Part shown: piece by piece, positions 1 to 8,568 of the stretch
Position numbering within the stretch: position 1 is the stretch's first letter
Layout: every line of letters begins with the position of its first letter
Origin: JACZUI01 sp965216725
Lineage (GTDB): Bacteria; Actinomycetota; Acidimicrobiia; Spongiisociales; ZC4RG35
DNA length: 64,000 nt
Reading direction: 5' to 3'
Assembly (NCBI GenBank): GCA_965216725.1
Contig: CBDCGI010000023.1
Span: 1 to 64,000 of the forward strand
The notes under the pieces: generated by a model
Database searches by the model: none
What the model saw: only the letters and a program-made list of their open reading frames with translations
What the model was told of the DNA's origin: nothing
Position numbers and translations under genes: made by a program

Positions 1-1
1 C

Positions 2-226
2 GGCCAGAAACTGGAGTCGGGTGAGGTGCACCTTGTCATCAACACCCCAGGAGGCAGCCGGGCTCGCTCCGACGGGGAGACCATCCGCCGGGCTGCGCTC
101 CGCAACTCAGTTCCATGCGTCACAACTGTCCAGGGTGGGCTGGCCGTCGCCCGCAGCCTTCGTGCCGGCAAAGGCGCAACTCACCGTCCTCGAAGTCTTC
201 AAGAATGGCATCTGACGGCCTCCTGA
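2..226 (+). CDS. carB: Carbamoyl-phosphate synthase large subunit, C-terminal fragment
   Basis: Only the last 74 residues are inside the window; the gene begins upstream of base 1. The visible part is the C-terminal allosteric, MGS-like domain of CarB. It shows the VINTP turn, then an RSDGETIRRAA segment and PCVTTVQGG, all typical of this domain. CarB makes carbamoyl phosphate from glutamine-derived ammonia, bicarbonate and ATP for pyrimidine and arginine synthesis. The pyrD start lies inside its last codons (22-nt overlap) and pyrF follows, so this is a pyrimidine operon. Confidence 0.9.
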   Translation, partial: GQKLESGEVHLVINTPGGSRARSDGETIRRAALRNSVPCVTTVQGGLAVARSLRAGKGATHRPRSLQEWHLTAS

Positions 227-1125
227 GTACCGACCTTGGACCCCTGCGGTTGCGGTCGCCTTTGATTGCGGCATCGGGCACGGTGGGGGCAGTCTGGGAG
301 TGGTCCGAGGTGGCCGACGTCTCGGTCTACGGCGCTGCCGTGGCCAAGTCGGTCTCGTCGCGACCTTGGGACGGTAGACCCCCACCAAGGATCGCCGCCG
401 GGTCGGCGGGGATGCTCAACGGGATTGGTATTCAGAACCCTGGTATCGAGGCCTGGGCCGGGGACGTCACGCCCAGGGTGGAGGGTCTCGGCGTCCCGCT
501 TTGGGGGTCGGCGGTGGGTGGCCAACCTTCGGAATTCGCGTCGGTTTGCCTCGGGCTCGCAGAGTGCGGGGTCAGCGCCATAGAACTGAACCTCTCATGT
601 CCGAACCTCGACGATGGAGAGATGTTTTCGTTCTCAGCGGCCAGGTCGCGCGCAGTGATCGAAGCCTGCGCGGGCGACGCTGCAGTGCCTGTCGGCGCCA
701 AGTTGTCTCCGAACACGCCCGACATCGTGAAAGTCGCCACCGCCTGCATTGATGCCGGAGCGAGCTTCCTCACCCTCACCAACACCGCGCAAGGTTTCGG
801 TGTCGACCCGCTGTCGCGAAGGCCCTTGCTCAGCGGGGGAGTGGGCGGATACAGCGGCCCGGGGCTTAAGCCGATCGCCTTGCGCTGTGTTTTCGAGGTG
901 GCCCAGGCCATGCCCGGTGTCCCGATTGTGGGTTGCGGTGGTGCATCTGATGCCGATGACGTCGTCGAGTACCTCCTCGCGGGCGCGTCCGCGGTGGCGC
1001 TGGGAACTCGGTTGCTGGCTGAGCCGAACGCCGGCCGCCGAATCGCCAGGAATCTAGAGAAGTTCTTGGTGAGACAGGGTGTCCGATCCGTTGGAGACCT
1101 GGTCGGAGCTGTGGAGGCATGGTGA
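205..1125 (+). CDS. pyrD: Dihydroorotate dehydrogenase (class 1 type)
   Basis: 306 aa FMN-dependent oxidation of dihydroorotate to orotate, the fourth step of UMP synthesis. Family marks in order: the SPLIAASGT start strand, MLNGIGIQNPG, the ELNLSCPN loop carrying the cysteine used as catalytic base in class 1 enzymes, the GAKLSPN strand, and the C-terminal IVGCGG flavin-phosphate site. I chose ATG 205 because homology begins directly after it; the open frame extends to 115 but that part is the shadow of carB. The form looks like the 1B class, which normally works with PyrK. No pyrK is visible here, though it could lie upstream of carB. Confidence 0.93.
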   Translation: MASDGLLSTDLGPLRLRSPLIAASGTVGAVWEWSEVADVSVYGAAVAKSVSSRPWDGRPPPRIAAGSAGMLNGIGIQNPGIEAWAGDVTPRVEGLGVPLWGSAVGGQPSEFASVCLGLAECGVSAIELNLSCPNLDDGEMFSFSAARSRAVIEACAGDAAVPVGAKLSPNTPDIVKVATACIDAGASFLTLTNTAQGFGVDPLSRRPLLSGGVGGYSGPGLKPIALRCVFEVAQAMPGVPIVGCGGASDADDVVEYLLAGASAVALGTRLLAEPNAGRRIARNLEKFLVRQGVRSVGDLVGAVEAW

Positions 1126-1808
1126 CGCAAGTATTTGTTGCGCTCGACTACTCGGACGCTTCAAACGCCCTTCGCATGGCCGCAACCCTGCGTGACAGCG
1201 TGGATGGCTACAAAGTGGGTCTGGAGTTGATGTGGTCCGAGGGGCCGGCAGTGGTCGCGTCAATCGCAGACATCGGACTTCCTGTGTTCGTCGACGCCAA
1301 ACTGCACGACATCCCGAACACGGTGTCAGGCGCCGCAAAGGCGTTGAGCGGACTGGGAGCTCGTTACATCACCGTTCACGCGACAGGGGGTCCGGAGATG
1401 GTCGCCGCGGCGGTCGGCGGCGTACGTGACCCCGAAGGATGCGGTATTTTGGCGGTGACAGCGCTCACCTCGCTGAGTGAAGCTACGTGGGCCAAGATCG
1501 GTTTCGCCAACCCCACGGTCGACACTTCCATTGCCCTCGCAGAGAGTGCTGCGGCCGCGGGAGCGGAAGGCGTTGTGTGCTCAGTGGCGGCCTCGGCAGC
1601 GATCAAGAAGTCTGTGCGGGGGCTGGCAACCGTCACGCCAGGGATTCGTTTTGGCGGCGTCGCCCAGGATGATCAGGCGCGCGTCGGAAACCTCGACGAA
1701 GCCAAGAAGGCCGGGGCCGATGTCTGGGTAGTGGGCCGGCCCATCACCAAGGCTGCGGATCCCAAGGCTGCCGCCGACCGAATATCTCAGGCAGCGCGGC
1801 AGGCCTGA
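1119..1808 (+). CDS. pyrF: Orotidine 5'-phosphate decarboxylase
   Basis: 229 aa, the usual length for the bacterial PyrF1 type. It catalyses the last step to UMP, decarboxylating OMP. The signature VDAKLHDIPNTV at residues 58-69 holds the catalytic Lys61 and Asp64, and the C-terminal GIRF and VVGRPIT segments form the phosphate site. The ATG overlaps the pyrD stop by 7 nt (ATGGTGA), so translation is coupled. After the stop a 47-nt gap with a GGAGGGAG ribosome site leads to the mIHF gene. Confidence 0.96.
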   Translation: MVTQVFVALDYSDASNALRMAATLRDSVDGYKVGLELMWSEGPAVVASIADIGLPVFVDAKLHDIPNTVSGAAKALSGLGARYITVHATGGPEMVAAAVGGVRDPEGCGILAVTALTSLSEATWAKIGFANPTVDTSIALAESAAAAGAEGVVCSVAASAAIKKSVRGLATVTPGIRFGGVAQDDQARVGNLDEAKKAGADVWVVGRPITKAADPKAAADRISQAARQA

Positions 1809-1855
1809 GGCCTTGATTCACGTTATGGTCAAACGGTCTCAGTACCGGAGGGAGC

Positions 1856-2170
1856 ATGCCCACACCGCCTCAGCTCACAGATGAGCAACGAAAAGCCGCC
1901 CTCGCCAAGGCCGCCGAGGCCCGACGAGTGCGAGCCGAGAAGAAGGAGCTTCTGAAGACTGGCTCGATTCGACTGTCCGAGCTGTTCGAGGAAGCGGATG
2001 GTGACGACATCGTCGCCGGCATCAAGGTCGAGAAGCTGATCGCATCGATGCCGGGGATGGGAAAGATCAAAGCCAAGCGCATGATGGATTCGCTTGGTAT
2101 TGCAGAGAACCGTCGAATTCGCGGGCTTGGCGCACGACAGAGAGAAGATCTGCTCCGAGAGTTCTCCTGA
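1856..2170 (+). CDS. mihF: Actinobacterial integration host factor (mIHF)
   Basis: 104 aa nucleoid-associated, non-sequence-specific DNA-binding protein of the mIHF family, which is restricted to Actinomycetota and unrelated to enterobacterial IHF. The N-terminal half is a charged helix rich in Ala, Arg and Lys. The C-terminal half has the helix-two-turn-helix core, with SMPGMGKIKAKRMMDSLGI followed by RRIRGLG. A strong GGAGGGAG ribosome site precedes the ATG. In most actinobacteria gmk comes next; here an archaeal-type kinase starts one base after the stop. Confidence 0.95.
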   Translation: MPTPPQLTDEQRKAALAKAAEARRVRAEKKELLKTGSIRLSELFEEADGDDIVAGIKVEKLIASMPGMGKIKAKRMMDSLGIAENRRIRGLGARQREDLLREFS

Positions 2171-2171
2171 T

Positions 2172-2708
2172 TTGATCATCACGATCTCCGGACGTCCAGG
2201 GTCCGGCAAGAGTGTCGTCGCGGCGGGAGTTGCCGAGGCCCTCGGGGTCGCGCACGTTTCGGCGGGCGACTTCATGCGCCAAATGGCGGCTGAGCGCGGC
2301 ATGACGATTCTCGAGCTTTCGCGTACCGCCGAAGACGGAGGCTCCATCGACCGCGAGATCGATGCTCGAACACAGCGCCTCGCCTCGGAAGGGGGATCGT
2401 TCGTGATGGACGCACGGCTCGGATGGCACTTCGCTCCGAATTCCTTGAAGGTCTTCCTCGAGGTTCGTGCCGAGGTCGCCGCATTGCGGGTGTTCGAGGC
2501 CCGCAGGGGAGCAGAAACCGAGAATGTGGGGTTCGAGGCCACATTGGACGCGATTCGAAGAAGAACCGAGTCAGAACGCAAGCGTTATCTCATGTACTAC
2601 GGCCTGGACTACACAGATCATTCCCACTACGACCTCGTGATCGACACATCCAACAAGCCCATCGACGACGTGATCGAGTCGATCCTCGACTTTGTGAAGC
2701 ACAGCTGA
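2172..2708 (+). CDS. Archaeal-type (d)CMP kinase-like P-loop kinase in the gmk position
   Basis: 178 aa from TTG 2172, one base after the mIHF stop. This start gives an N-terminus (IITISGRPGSGKS) typical of archaeal cytidylate kinases; the frame is open back to 2094 but that part lies inside mIHF. Visible: Walker A at residues 7-14, SAGDFMRQMA, a SIDREID segment, VMDARLGWHF, a LID-like Arg cluster ending TESERKRYLMYYGLDY, and the terminal YDLVIDTSN. All match the archaeal CMK family rather than Gmk, which has a different NMP-binding domain. The place between mIHF and rpoZ is where guanylate kinase sits in other actinobacteria. A bacterial-type cmk is present at the right edge of this window, so the substrate here (CMP, GMP or other) is open. 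Confidence 0.82.
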   Translation: MIITISGRPGSGKSVVAAGVAEALGVAHVSAGDFMRQMAAERGMTILELSRTAEDGGSIDREIDARTQRLASEGGSFVMDARLGWHFAPNSLKVFLEVRAEVAALRVFEARRGAETENVGFEATLDAIRRRTESERKRYLMYYGLDYTDHSHYDLVIDTSNKPIDDVIESILDFVKHS

Positions 2709-2709
2709 T

Positions 2710-2738
2710 CTGGCACGACGCCGCCCATGAGGTATCCT
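2710..2738 (+). promoter_or_regulatory. Candidate promoter for rpoZ-coaBC
   Basis: CTGGCA (2710-2715), a 17-nt spacer, then TATCCT (2733-2738). It lies 28 nt upstream of the rpoZ start, in the only gap of this stretch of the cluster. The -10 box fits the actinobacterial TAnnnT pattern; the -35 box is a 4/6 match. Confidence 0.4.
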
Positions 2739-2766
2739 GGTGCACTCGATCCCCCCTTGAGGACTC

Positions 2767-2988
2767 ATGAAACTCGAAGACGTAATTGACCAGATTGGCA
2801 ACCGCTTCGCAACGGTGGTTGTCTCGGCCCGCCGGGCACGTCAGATCAACGGCTACTTTCATCAGCTCGGAGCCGGATATGGCGAGTTCGTGCCCCCTCA
2901 GGTTCACTCCCTCTCACGCAAGCCACTCACCATCGCCATGGAGGAGATAGCGGAGGGCAAGGTGGCAGTGGAGACCGCCGAGGAGTAG
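2767..2988 (+). CDS. rpoZ: RNA polymerase omega subunit
   Basis: 73 aa. Omega helps fold and hold the beta' subunit of RNA polymerase. The family core is visible: KLEDVIDQIGNRFATVVVSARRARQIN near the N-terminus, then SRKPLTIAMEEIAEGKV. It is short for an actinobacterial omega (often 85-110 aa) because it lacks the usual N-terminal extension. The stop codon is immediately followed by the coaBC ATG with no gap. Confidence 0.93.
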   Translation: MKLEDVIDQIGNRFATVVVSARRARQINGYFHQLGAGYGEFVPPQVHSLSRKPLTIAMEEIAEGKVAVETAEE

Positions 2989-4167
2989 ATGCTCCACGGC
3001 CGGCGCGTAGTCTTGTGCGTCACCGGTGGCGTGGCGGCATACAAAGCCGCCTACTTGGCTCGAAGGCTCGTGGAAGCGGGCGCCGACGTGAAGGTGGCAA
3101 TGTCGCAGTCGGCGAGAGAGTTCATTGGAGCACAGACTTTCGCTTCGATAACCGGACATCACCCGGTCCTCTCATTGTTCTCAGACGAGTCTGTTTCCCC
3201 ACATACCGAGCTCGCGAGATGGGCAGATCTACTGATCGTCGCGCCGGCAACGGCATCGACGATCGCAAAGGTGGCCAACGGCATATCTGACGGGTTGATC
3301 AGCGCCACGATTCTGGCTTGCAGATCCCCGGTGCTCGTCGCGCCCGCGATGCACACCGAAATGTGGGAAAGCCCGTCAACCGAGCGCAACATCGGCACGT
3401 TGATCGCGGATGGCCGCCACCTCGTTGGACCCGAGGAAGGCGAGCTCGCAGGTGGTGATGTGGGCATTGGTCGAATGGCCGAGCCAGAGGACATCGTCGA
3501 TGCCGCGACCACGATTCTCGGCGGCACGGGCCGAGGAAGGAAACTGTTGATAACAGCGGGTGGCACGAGAGAGCCCATAGACCCGGTTCGTTACGTGGGA
3601 AACCGGTCTTCGGGGAAGATGGGTCACGCTCTCGCCGACGAGGCCGCAGTCCAGGGTTACGAGGTCACACTGATCACAACCTCCACTCTTCCGGCCCATC
3701 CTTCCGTGAAAGTCGTTTCGGTGGAGACCGCCCAGCAGATGCTGGAGGCTGTCTCGGGTTCTTCACCGGATGTCGCGATCATGGCAGCAGCCGTGGCCGA
3801 TTTTCGGCCCGCCCATCAGCACGATCAAAAGCTCGCCCGGGGGGAAGGTACCCCGTCCGTCGAGATGGAACCGACACCGGACATCCTGGCCTCGGTCATG
3901 GAGAGGGAATCCCGACCCTACGTGGTGGGATTTGCGGCAGAGACGGGCGGATTAGATCGCGCCCGAGACAAGGCCGCGCACAAGCGAGTGGATCTGATGG
4001 TCTACAACGATGTCACCGAACCGGGTTCCGGGTTCGGCACCGACACCAACCGTGTCACCATCATCAGCAAAGATGGGACCATCGAGGAGTTGCCCCTGAT
4101 AACCAAACGTGAGGTGGCCGCAAGATTGCTGGAGCGCATTGCCGCCGATATAGACCGGCAGGTTTAA
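2989..4167 (+). CDS. coaBC: Bifunctional phosphopantothenoylcysteine decarboxylase / phosphopantothenate-cysteine ligase
   Basis: 392 aa, two coenzyme A synthesis steps in one protein. The N-terminal CoaC flavodoxin-like domain (about 1-180) has VTGGVAAYK, the substrate helix with H73 in SPHTELARWADLL, and the APAMHTEMW loop. The C-terminal CoaB domain (about 185-392) has TAGGTREPIDPVRYVGNRSSGKMG, the nucleotide-binding glycine-rich region, and the AAVADF segment. It joins CMP to 4'-phosphopantothenate, ligates cysteine and decarboxylates. It abuts rpoZ and is followed 14 nt later by metK, the standard actinobacterial order. Confidence 0.96.
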   Translation: MLHGRRVVLCVTGGVAAYKAAYLARRLVEAGADVKVAMSQSAREFIGAQTFASITGHHPVLSLFSDESVSPHTELARWADLLIVAPATASTIAKVANGISDGLISATILACRSPVLVAPAMHTEMWESPSTERNIGTLIADGRHLVGPEEGELAGGDVGIGRMAEPEDIVDAATTILGGTGRGRKLLITAGGTREPIDPVRYVGNRSSGKMGHALADEAAVQGYEVTLITTSTLPAHPSVKVVSVETAQQMLEAVSGSSPDVAIMAAAVADFRPAHQHDQKLARGEGTPSVEMEPTPDILASVMERESRPYVVGFAAETGGLDRARDKAAHKRVDLMVYNDVTEPGSGFGTDTNRVTIISKDGTIEELPLITKREVAARLLERIAADIDRQV

Positions 4168-4181
4168 GCTCGCCCGGCCCC

Positions 4182-5318
4182 ATGAAGAGAACCTACTTCA
4201 CGTCCGAGTCCGTGACAGAGGGACACCCCGACAAGGTTGCCGATGCCATATCAGACGCTGTGCTCGACGCTGCGCTCGAGTCCAACTCATTGGCACGGGT
4301 TGCCTGTGAGGTCTTCGTCACGACGGGGCTTGTCGTGGTCGGCGGCGAGATCTCGGGCTCCGAGGTCGACGTCGACCGCCTGGTTCGACGGACGGTGGAT
4401 GCCATCGGCTACGACGGATTCGATCCGGCGTTCGCATCGGACACGGTTCACGTAGACGATCGTCTCCAGCCCCAGAGCGCGGATATCGCTGCGGGCGTCG
4501 ACGATAAGTTGGGTGCTGGCGATCAAGGGATGATGTTCGGTTTCGCTGTCGATGAGACCGAAGAAATGATGCCAATGCCCATCCACCTCGCACATCGCCT
4601 CTCACAGCGCCTGAGTGAGGTGAGAAAGACGGGCAAGCTCGACTTCTTGCGACCTGACGGGAAGACTCAGGTAATGGTCAGGTACGACGGTCCAACTCCG
4701 GTGTCGGTCGACAAAGTCCTTATCTCGGCCCACCATTCGACAGGTATGGACCAGGCGGAGATGCGGGAGCAGGTCCGCCAAGTTGTGGTCGATGACGTTA
4801 TCCCGGCCTCGATGCTGTCCCCGGACCTCGAGTTCATCTTCAATCCCACGGGCGTGTTCACCATTGGGGGTCCTGTTGCCGACACCGGGCTGACGGGTCG
4901 CAAAATCATCGTCGACACCTATGGGGGATATGCGAGACATGGCGGTGGGGCATTCTCCGGCAAGGACCCGACCAAGGTGGACCGCTCTGGCGCCTACGCC
5001 GCTCGGTGGGCTGCCAAGAACCTGGTGGCTGCGGGACTTGCCTCCAAGCTCGAGATCCAGATTGCGTACGCGATCGGCCAGCCCGACCCATTCTCCATCC
5101 ACGTGGAAACCTTCGGAACTGAGCGGGTCTCGCCCGATGCCATCGAGACGGTTGTCGAGGAGGTGTTCGACTTCAGACCGTCGGCGATCATCACCAATCT
5201 CGACCTGGCCCGACCTGGCTATTCGGCCAGCGCCGCCTACGGCCATTTCGGGAGACCGGAGTTCACTTGGGAGCGGTTGAACAAGGTCTCGGAGATTCGA
5301 GCGGCAGCGAACCTCTGA
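4182..5318 (+). CDS. metK: S-adenosylmethionine synthase
   Basis: 378 aa, typical for bacterial MetK. It makes SAM from methionine and ATP with loss of triphosphate. Signatures: SESVTEGHPDKVAD at the N-terminus with the metal-binding His and Asp, GAGDQGMMFG in the middle, and the GGGAFSGKDPTKVDRSGAY P-loop-like segment in the last third. No SAM riboswitch precedes it; it lies 14 nt behind coaBC and is probably co-transcribed. Confidence 0.97.
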   Translation: MKRTYFTSESVTEGHPDKVADAISDAVLDAALESNSLARVACEVFVTTGLVVVGGEISGSEVDVDRLVRRTVDAIGYDGFDPAFASDTVHVDDRLQPQSADIAAGVDDKLGAGDQGMMFGFAVDETEEMMPMPIHLAHRLSQRLSEVRKTGKLDFLRPDGKTQVMVRYDGPTPVSVDKVLISAHHSTGMDQAEMREQVRQVVVDDVIPASMLSPDLEFIFNPTGVFTIGGPVADTGLTGRKIIVDTYGGYARHGGGAFSGKDPTKVDRSGAYAARWAAKNLVAAGLASKLEIQIAYAIGQPDPFSIHVETFGTERVSPDAIETVVEEVFDFRPSAIITNLDLARPGYSASAAYGHFGRPEFTWERLNKVSEIRAAANL

Positions 5319-5326
5319 GCACAGCG

Positions 5327-7087
5327 GTGCGGGTGATACCCGCGGTCGCAACATTCTCCGTCGACAACGGGTTTTGGTATTCCGTCCCCCGTGCCCTGTC
5401 TGAGGTCGTCGAGATCGGTTCAATTGTCCGGGTCCCGTTGTCGGGTCGGCGGGTCAGAGGCTACGTGGTGGAAGTCTCGGGGCTTGAGCGTGCGGGGCTG
5501 AAGGATGTCATCGCCGTGTCGGGATCGCGGCCGGTATTCAGCAGAGAATCCCTCCGAGGTCTGGAGTGGGCCGCCAGCCACTACTTCGCTCCATTGGCAG
5601 CCGTCCTCGACCGAGCCGCGCCTCCGAACTTGCCCAAAGACGACCCACCTTCGACATTCCCCGAGGTGCCTCAGGCCAGCGGAAGCGATGGCCTCGGAGC
5701 CGTGGCACAGGACGTCGCCGCCTCACGGAAGCGGAGACCAGTGGCTGTCGTGGGAAGGAGAGGCGAGGGTCGTTGGCTGGACTCGCTGACGCCGGTGCTT
5801 GCGAGCGGCAATTCCGTTCTGGTCGTGGTCGCCACTGCTGCGGAGGCCGAAGGCCTGTCTCGCGCCGCTCGAAGGACGTTTGGCGAGAGGATCGTGACCG
5901 TGGCCGGCGGCACCGATGCCGAGGTGACGAAGGCCTGGACGGTGGCCCGGCAGCCGGGAGTTCTCTTGGTGGGGACCCCTCGAGTCGCAGCGTGGACCCT
6001 TCCCTCGCTCGGGATGTGCGTTGTGGTTGACGAGGGGAGGCGCGCCATGAAAGACCGTCAGACTCCCACCATCCATGTGCGAGAGCTCCTCTTGCAGAGG
6101 GCTCGGGTCGAAGGCTTTTCACTGGTCTTTTTCGGTCCGACACCGAGTCTCGAGCTACTGGCAGCCGGCGTGGAGATTGTTCGCGAACCGGGCAGGTCGT
6201 GGTCCCTTGTGGAGATCGTCGACAGAAGCTCTGAGCTGCCAGGCTCTGGGTTCCTGTCGGACCGAGTAATGGCGGGAATAGGCGGAGCACTGAAGAACGG
6301 CTGGCAGACCTTCGTGTTCACACACCGACGAGTCGGATCCCAGTCCATGAGATGCGCCCACTGCCGAGCGGTGAGGGCCTGTCCTCGGTGCGGGTCGGGT
6401 CTGACGGCTGAGGCCTGTCGCCGTTGTGGTGCGAGAACCTCCCGCTGTCTGACTTGTGGTCGAGAGGAATTCGAGGCCATGGGGACCATTCCCGAACGGT
6501 TGCGTTCCGAGCTCGTCCGCAAACTGGGACCGAGTGCTGTCGCCGTGGCCCCGTCCAGCACGGCCCCCGTGGTGGTGGGTACAGAACGCAACCTTGCGGA
6601 AGCGGGGTTACACGATCTCGCTGTGGTCGCCGATGCCGACGGAATCCTGCTGGGCCACAACTACCGATCTGGCGAAGAGGCTTTGCGGGTGATCGCTCGA
6701 TTGGGCAATCTCATCGCGCCTGGTTCTGGGCGCCGATTGATGGTGCAGACCTCCTTGCCCGATTCGCCGTTGGCAAGTGCGCTCAGGTCGGGTGATCCGA
6801 TTCCCTACCTCGAACAACTGTTGGCGGAACGAGTCAGGGATCGGCTCCCACCCGTCACGTCCATGCTGGCCATCGAGGCCAGGGGAGAGGTCGACGCTAT
6901 GGGGATGACCGCAGAGCTCCAGTTCCCGGGTGTTGCCGTCATGGGACCTGCGACAACGACAACGGGCGCACGTTGGCTGCTCCAAGGCGACCTTTCTCGC
7001 TCCCGGACGGAAATGCGGCGGCTGGTCGGGCGTTGGCGGGACACAGGTCTGACAGTCCGTGTCGACGCCGACCCCATCGATCTTTGA
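5327..7087 (+). CDS. priA: PriA-like primosomal protein N' lacking helicase motifs
   Basis: 586 aa from GTG 5327; GTG 5333 is equally possible. It has the PriA 3'-BD-like N-terminal domain (VDNGFWYSVP... VRVPLSGRRVRGYV) and the Cys-rich zinc region CAHCRAVRACPRCG followed by two more Cys pairs. Walker A is gone: where GxxGSGKT should be the protein reads VGRRGEGRW, and the DEEH box is VDEGRR. Loss of helicase motifs is known for actinobacterial PriA, so this is most likely a replication restart scaffold rather than a motor. It sits 8 nt after metK, as in relatives. The frame is open to 5267 but that overlaps metK. Confidence 0.87.
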   Translation: MRVIPAVATFSVDNGFWYSVPRALSEVVEIGSIVRVPLSGRRVRGYVVEVSGLERAGLKDVIAVSGSRPVFSRESLRGLEWAASHYFAPLAAVLDRAAPPNLPKDDPPSTFPEVPQASGSDGLGAVAQDVAASRKRRPVAVVGRRGEGRWLDSLTPVLASGNSVLVVVATAAEAEGLSRAARRTFGERIVTVAGGTDAEVTKAWTVARQPGVLLVGTPRVAAWTLPSLGMCVVVDEGRRAMKDRQTPTIHVRELLLQRARVEGFSLVFFGPTPSLELLAAGVEIVREPGRSWSLVEIVDRSSELPGSGFLSDRVMAGIGGALKNGWQTFVFTHRRVGSQSMRCAHCRAVRACPRCGSGLTAEACRRCGARTSRCLTCGREEFEAMGTIPERLRSELVRKLGPSAVAVAPSSTAPVVVGTERNLAEAGLHDLAVVADADGILLGHNYRSGEEALRVIARLGNLIAPGSGRRLMVQTSLPDSPLASALRSGDPIPYLEQLLAERVRDRLPPVTSMLAIEARGEVDAMGMTAELQFPGVAVMGPATTTTGARWLLQGDLSRSRTEMRRLVGRWRDTGLTVRVDADPIDL

Positions 7088-7117
7088 AGACTGGGACCGT
7101 CTACTCTCTCGACTCCC

Positions 7118-7627
7118 ATGGCCATCTACCCAATTCGGACCTTTGGGGACCCAGTCCTGAGACTTCCCACCAAGGAGGTCTCGAACATCGACGGATCAAT
7201 AGTGACTCTGGTCACGGACATGATCGACACAATGTATGACGCTCCAGGCGTCGGGCTGGCCGCTAACCAGATAGGTGTGTCGCTCAAGGTGGCCGTCTTC
7301 GACGCTCAAGATGAGCTGGGGCCACGAGTGATGATCAACCCGGTAGTCGTGGAGACAGACGGTGAGTGGGAGTACGAAGAGGGGTGTCTTTCGGTGCCGG
7401 GGCATTTCTGGCCGCTTCTGCGACCGGGGTTCGCCAGGGTGCGTGCGCTGGATTTGAACGGAAACAGCGTCGAATACGCCGGCGATGAGCTCTTGGGGAG
7501 AGTCCTACAGCACGAGGTGGACCATCTCAACGGGGGTCTTCTCCTCGACCATCTCCCGAAGCGGGTCCGAAAAAAAGCTCTGAAGGAAATACGCGAGCAG
7601 CAGATCGGTCTTCCGGTGATCGAGTGA
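7118..7627 (+). CDS. def: Peptide deformylase
   Basis: 169 aa metalloenzyme that removes the formyl group from the N-terminal Met of new proteins. All three motifs are intact: GVGLAANQIG (motif 1), EGCLSVPG (motif 2, metal Cys) and QHEVDHLNG (motif 3, two metal His and the catalytic Glu). It overlaps fmt by 4 nt (GTGA), pairing removal of the formyl group with its addition. A second deformylase is encoded at 29627-30205. Confidence 0.96.
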   Translation: MAIYPIRTFGDPVLRLPTKEVSNIDGSIVTLVTDMIDTMYDAPGVGLAANQIGVSLKVAVFDAQDELGPRVMINPVVVETDGEWEYEEGCLSVPGHFWPLLRPGFARVRALDLNGNSVEYAGDELLGRVLQHEVDHLNGGLLLDHLPKRVRKKALKEIREQQIGLPVIE

Positions 7628-8541
7628 TAGAGACAGTCTTCTTGGGCACACCGGAGGCCGCTTTGCCGACCTTGGAGCTCCTGGCGACTCAGACAGAGTT
7701 GAAGGGAGTCTTGACTCAACCGGACCGCCCGAGGGGGCGTTCCCGAAAGCCAAAATTCCCGCCGGTCAAGATACGCTCTCAGGAGCTCGGAATCGGGGTT
7801 CGGCAGCCCCATGATCGGAGCTCCCTGGACGATGCGCTCGCCGCGCTCAGCCCGTACGACGTCGCGGTGGTGGTCGCCTACGGGCGAATCCTCTCCAAGT
7901 CGGCTCTCGGTTCTGCGAGGGTTGGAATGCTCAACGTCCACTTCTCACTCCTGCCTCGGTGGCGGGGCGCGGCACCCGTTGCTCGTGCTCTCATGGCGGG
8001 AGACACCATGACCGGTGTCACCATCATCGAACTCGATGAGGGTCTCGACACAGGGCCCGTCCTCACCGCTCAAGCCATCGACATTCACCCTGAAGAGAAC
8101 CGAGGCGAACTCACCCAGAAGCTCTCACAGGCCGGGGCCAAGCTCCTCAACTCGGTGATCAGGGAGTATGCGTCGGGCGATCTGCAACCTGTTCCACAAT
8201 CAGACCAAGGTGTCACCTATGCCCACACGATTGCGGCTGAGGACCGAGCCCTGTCAATCGACTGCGAGAGCGGCCAGTTCGTGAACCATGTCCGAGGCTT
8301 GTCGCCGGCACCGGGCGCCTATCTCGTGATCGATGGGTCTCGCGTCAAGATTCTCTCCGCCGAAGCATCCCCCGTGGGGCCGGGTTCAGGGAGTTGGGTT
8401 TTGGTCGATGGTTGGCCAGTGGTGGGTGTTGCCGAAGGCTGGGTCAGGCTGACGACCGTTCAGCCTCCCGGCAAGACCGCCATGGCCGCTGATGCCTGGG
8501 CACGTGGGCGACCTCGTACGGGGGGAAGTGTCGGGGGTTGA
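7624..8541 (+). CDS. fmt: Methionyl-tRNA formyltransferase
   Basis: 305 aa from GTG 7624. It formylates initiator Met-tRNA using 10-formyl-THF. Features: VFLGTPEAALPTLE at the N-terminus, VVVAYGRIL, the formyltransferase signature NVHFSLLPRWRGAAPV with the catalytic Asn and His, and DEGLDTGPV. The C-terminal OB-like domain is complete. The rsmB/sun methyltransferase gene, often found next in actinobacteria, is absent; rpe follows directly. Confidence 0.96.
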   Translation: MIETVFLGTPEAALPTLELLATQTELKGVLTQPDRPRGRSRKPKFPPVKIRSQELGIGVRQPHDRSSLDDALAALSPYDVAVVVAYGRILSKSALGSARVGMLNVHFSLLPRWRGAAPVARALMAGDTMTGVTIIELDEGLDTGPVLTAQAIDIHPEENRGELTQKLSQAGAKLLNSVIREYASGDLQPVPQSDQGVTYAHTIAAEDRALSIDCESGQFVNHVRGLSPAPGAYLVIDGSRVKILSAEASPVGPGSGSWVLVDGWPVVGVAEGWVRLTTVQPPGKTAMAADAWARGRPRTGGSVGG

Positions 8542-8568
8542 GGCTGCCCGACACTTACACTTGAGTCG

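Noticed and set aside
5538..6660. Long minus-strand ORFs opposite priA
   Set aside because: Arg/Pro/Ser-rich translations without family motifs, typical shadows of a high-GC gene.
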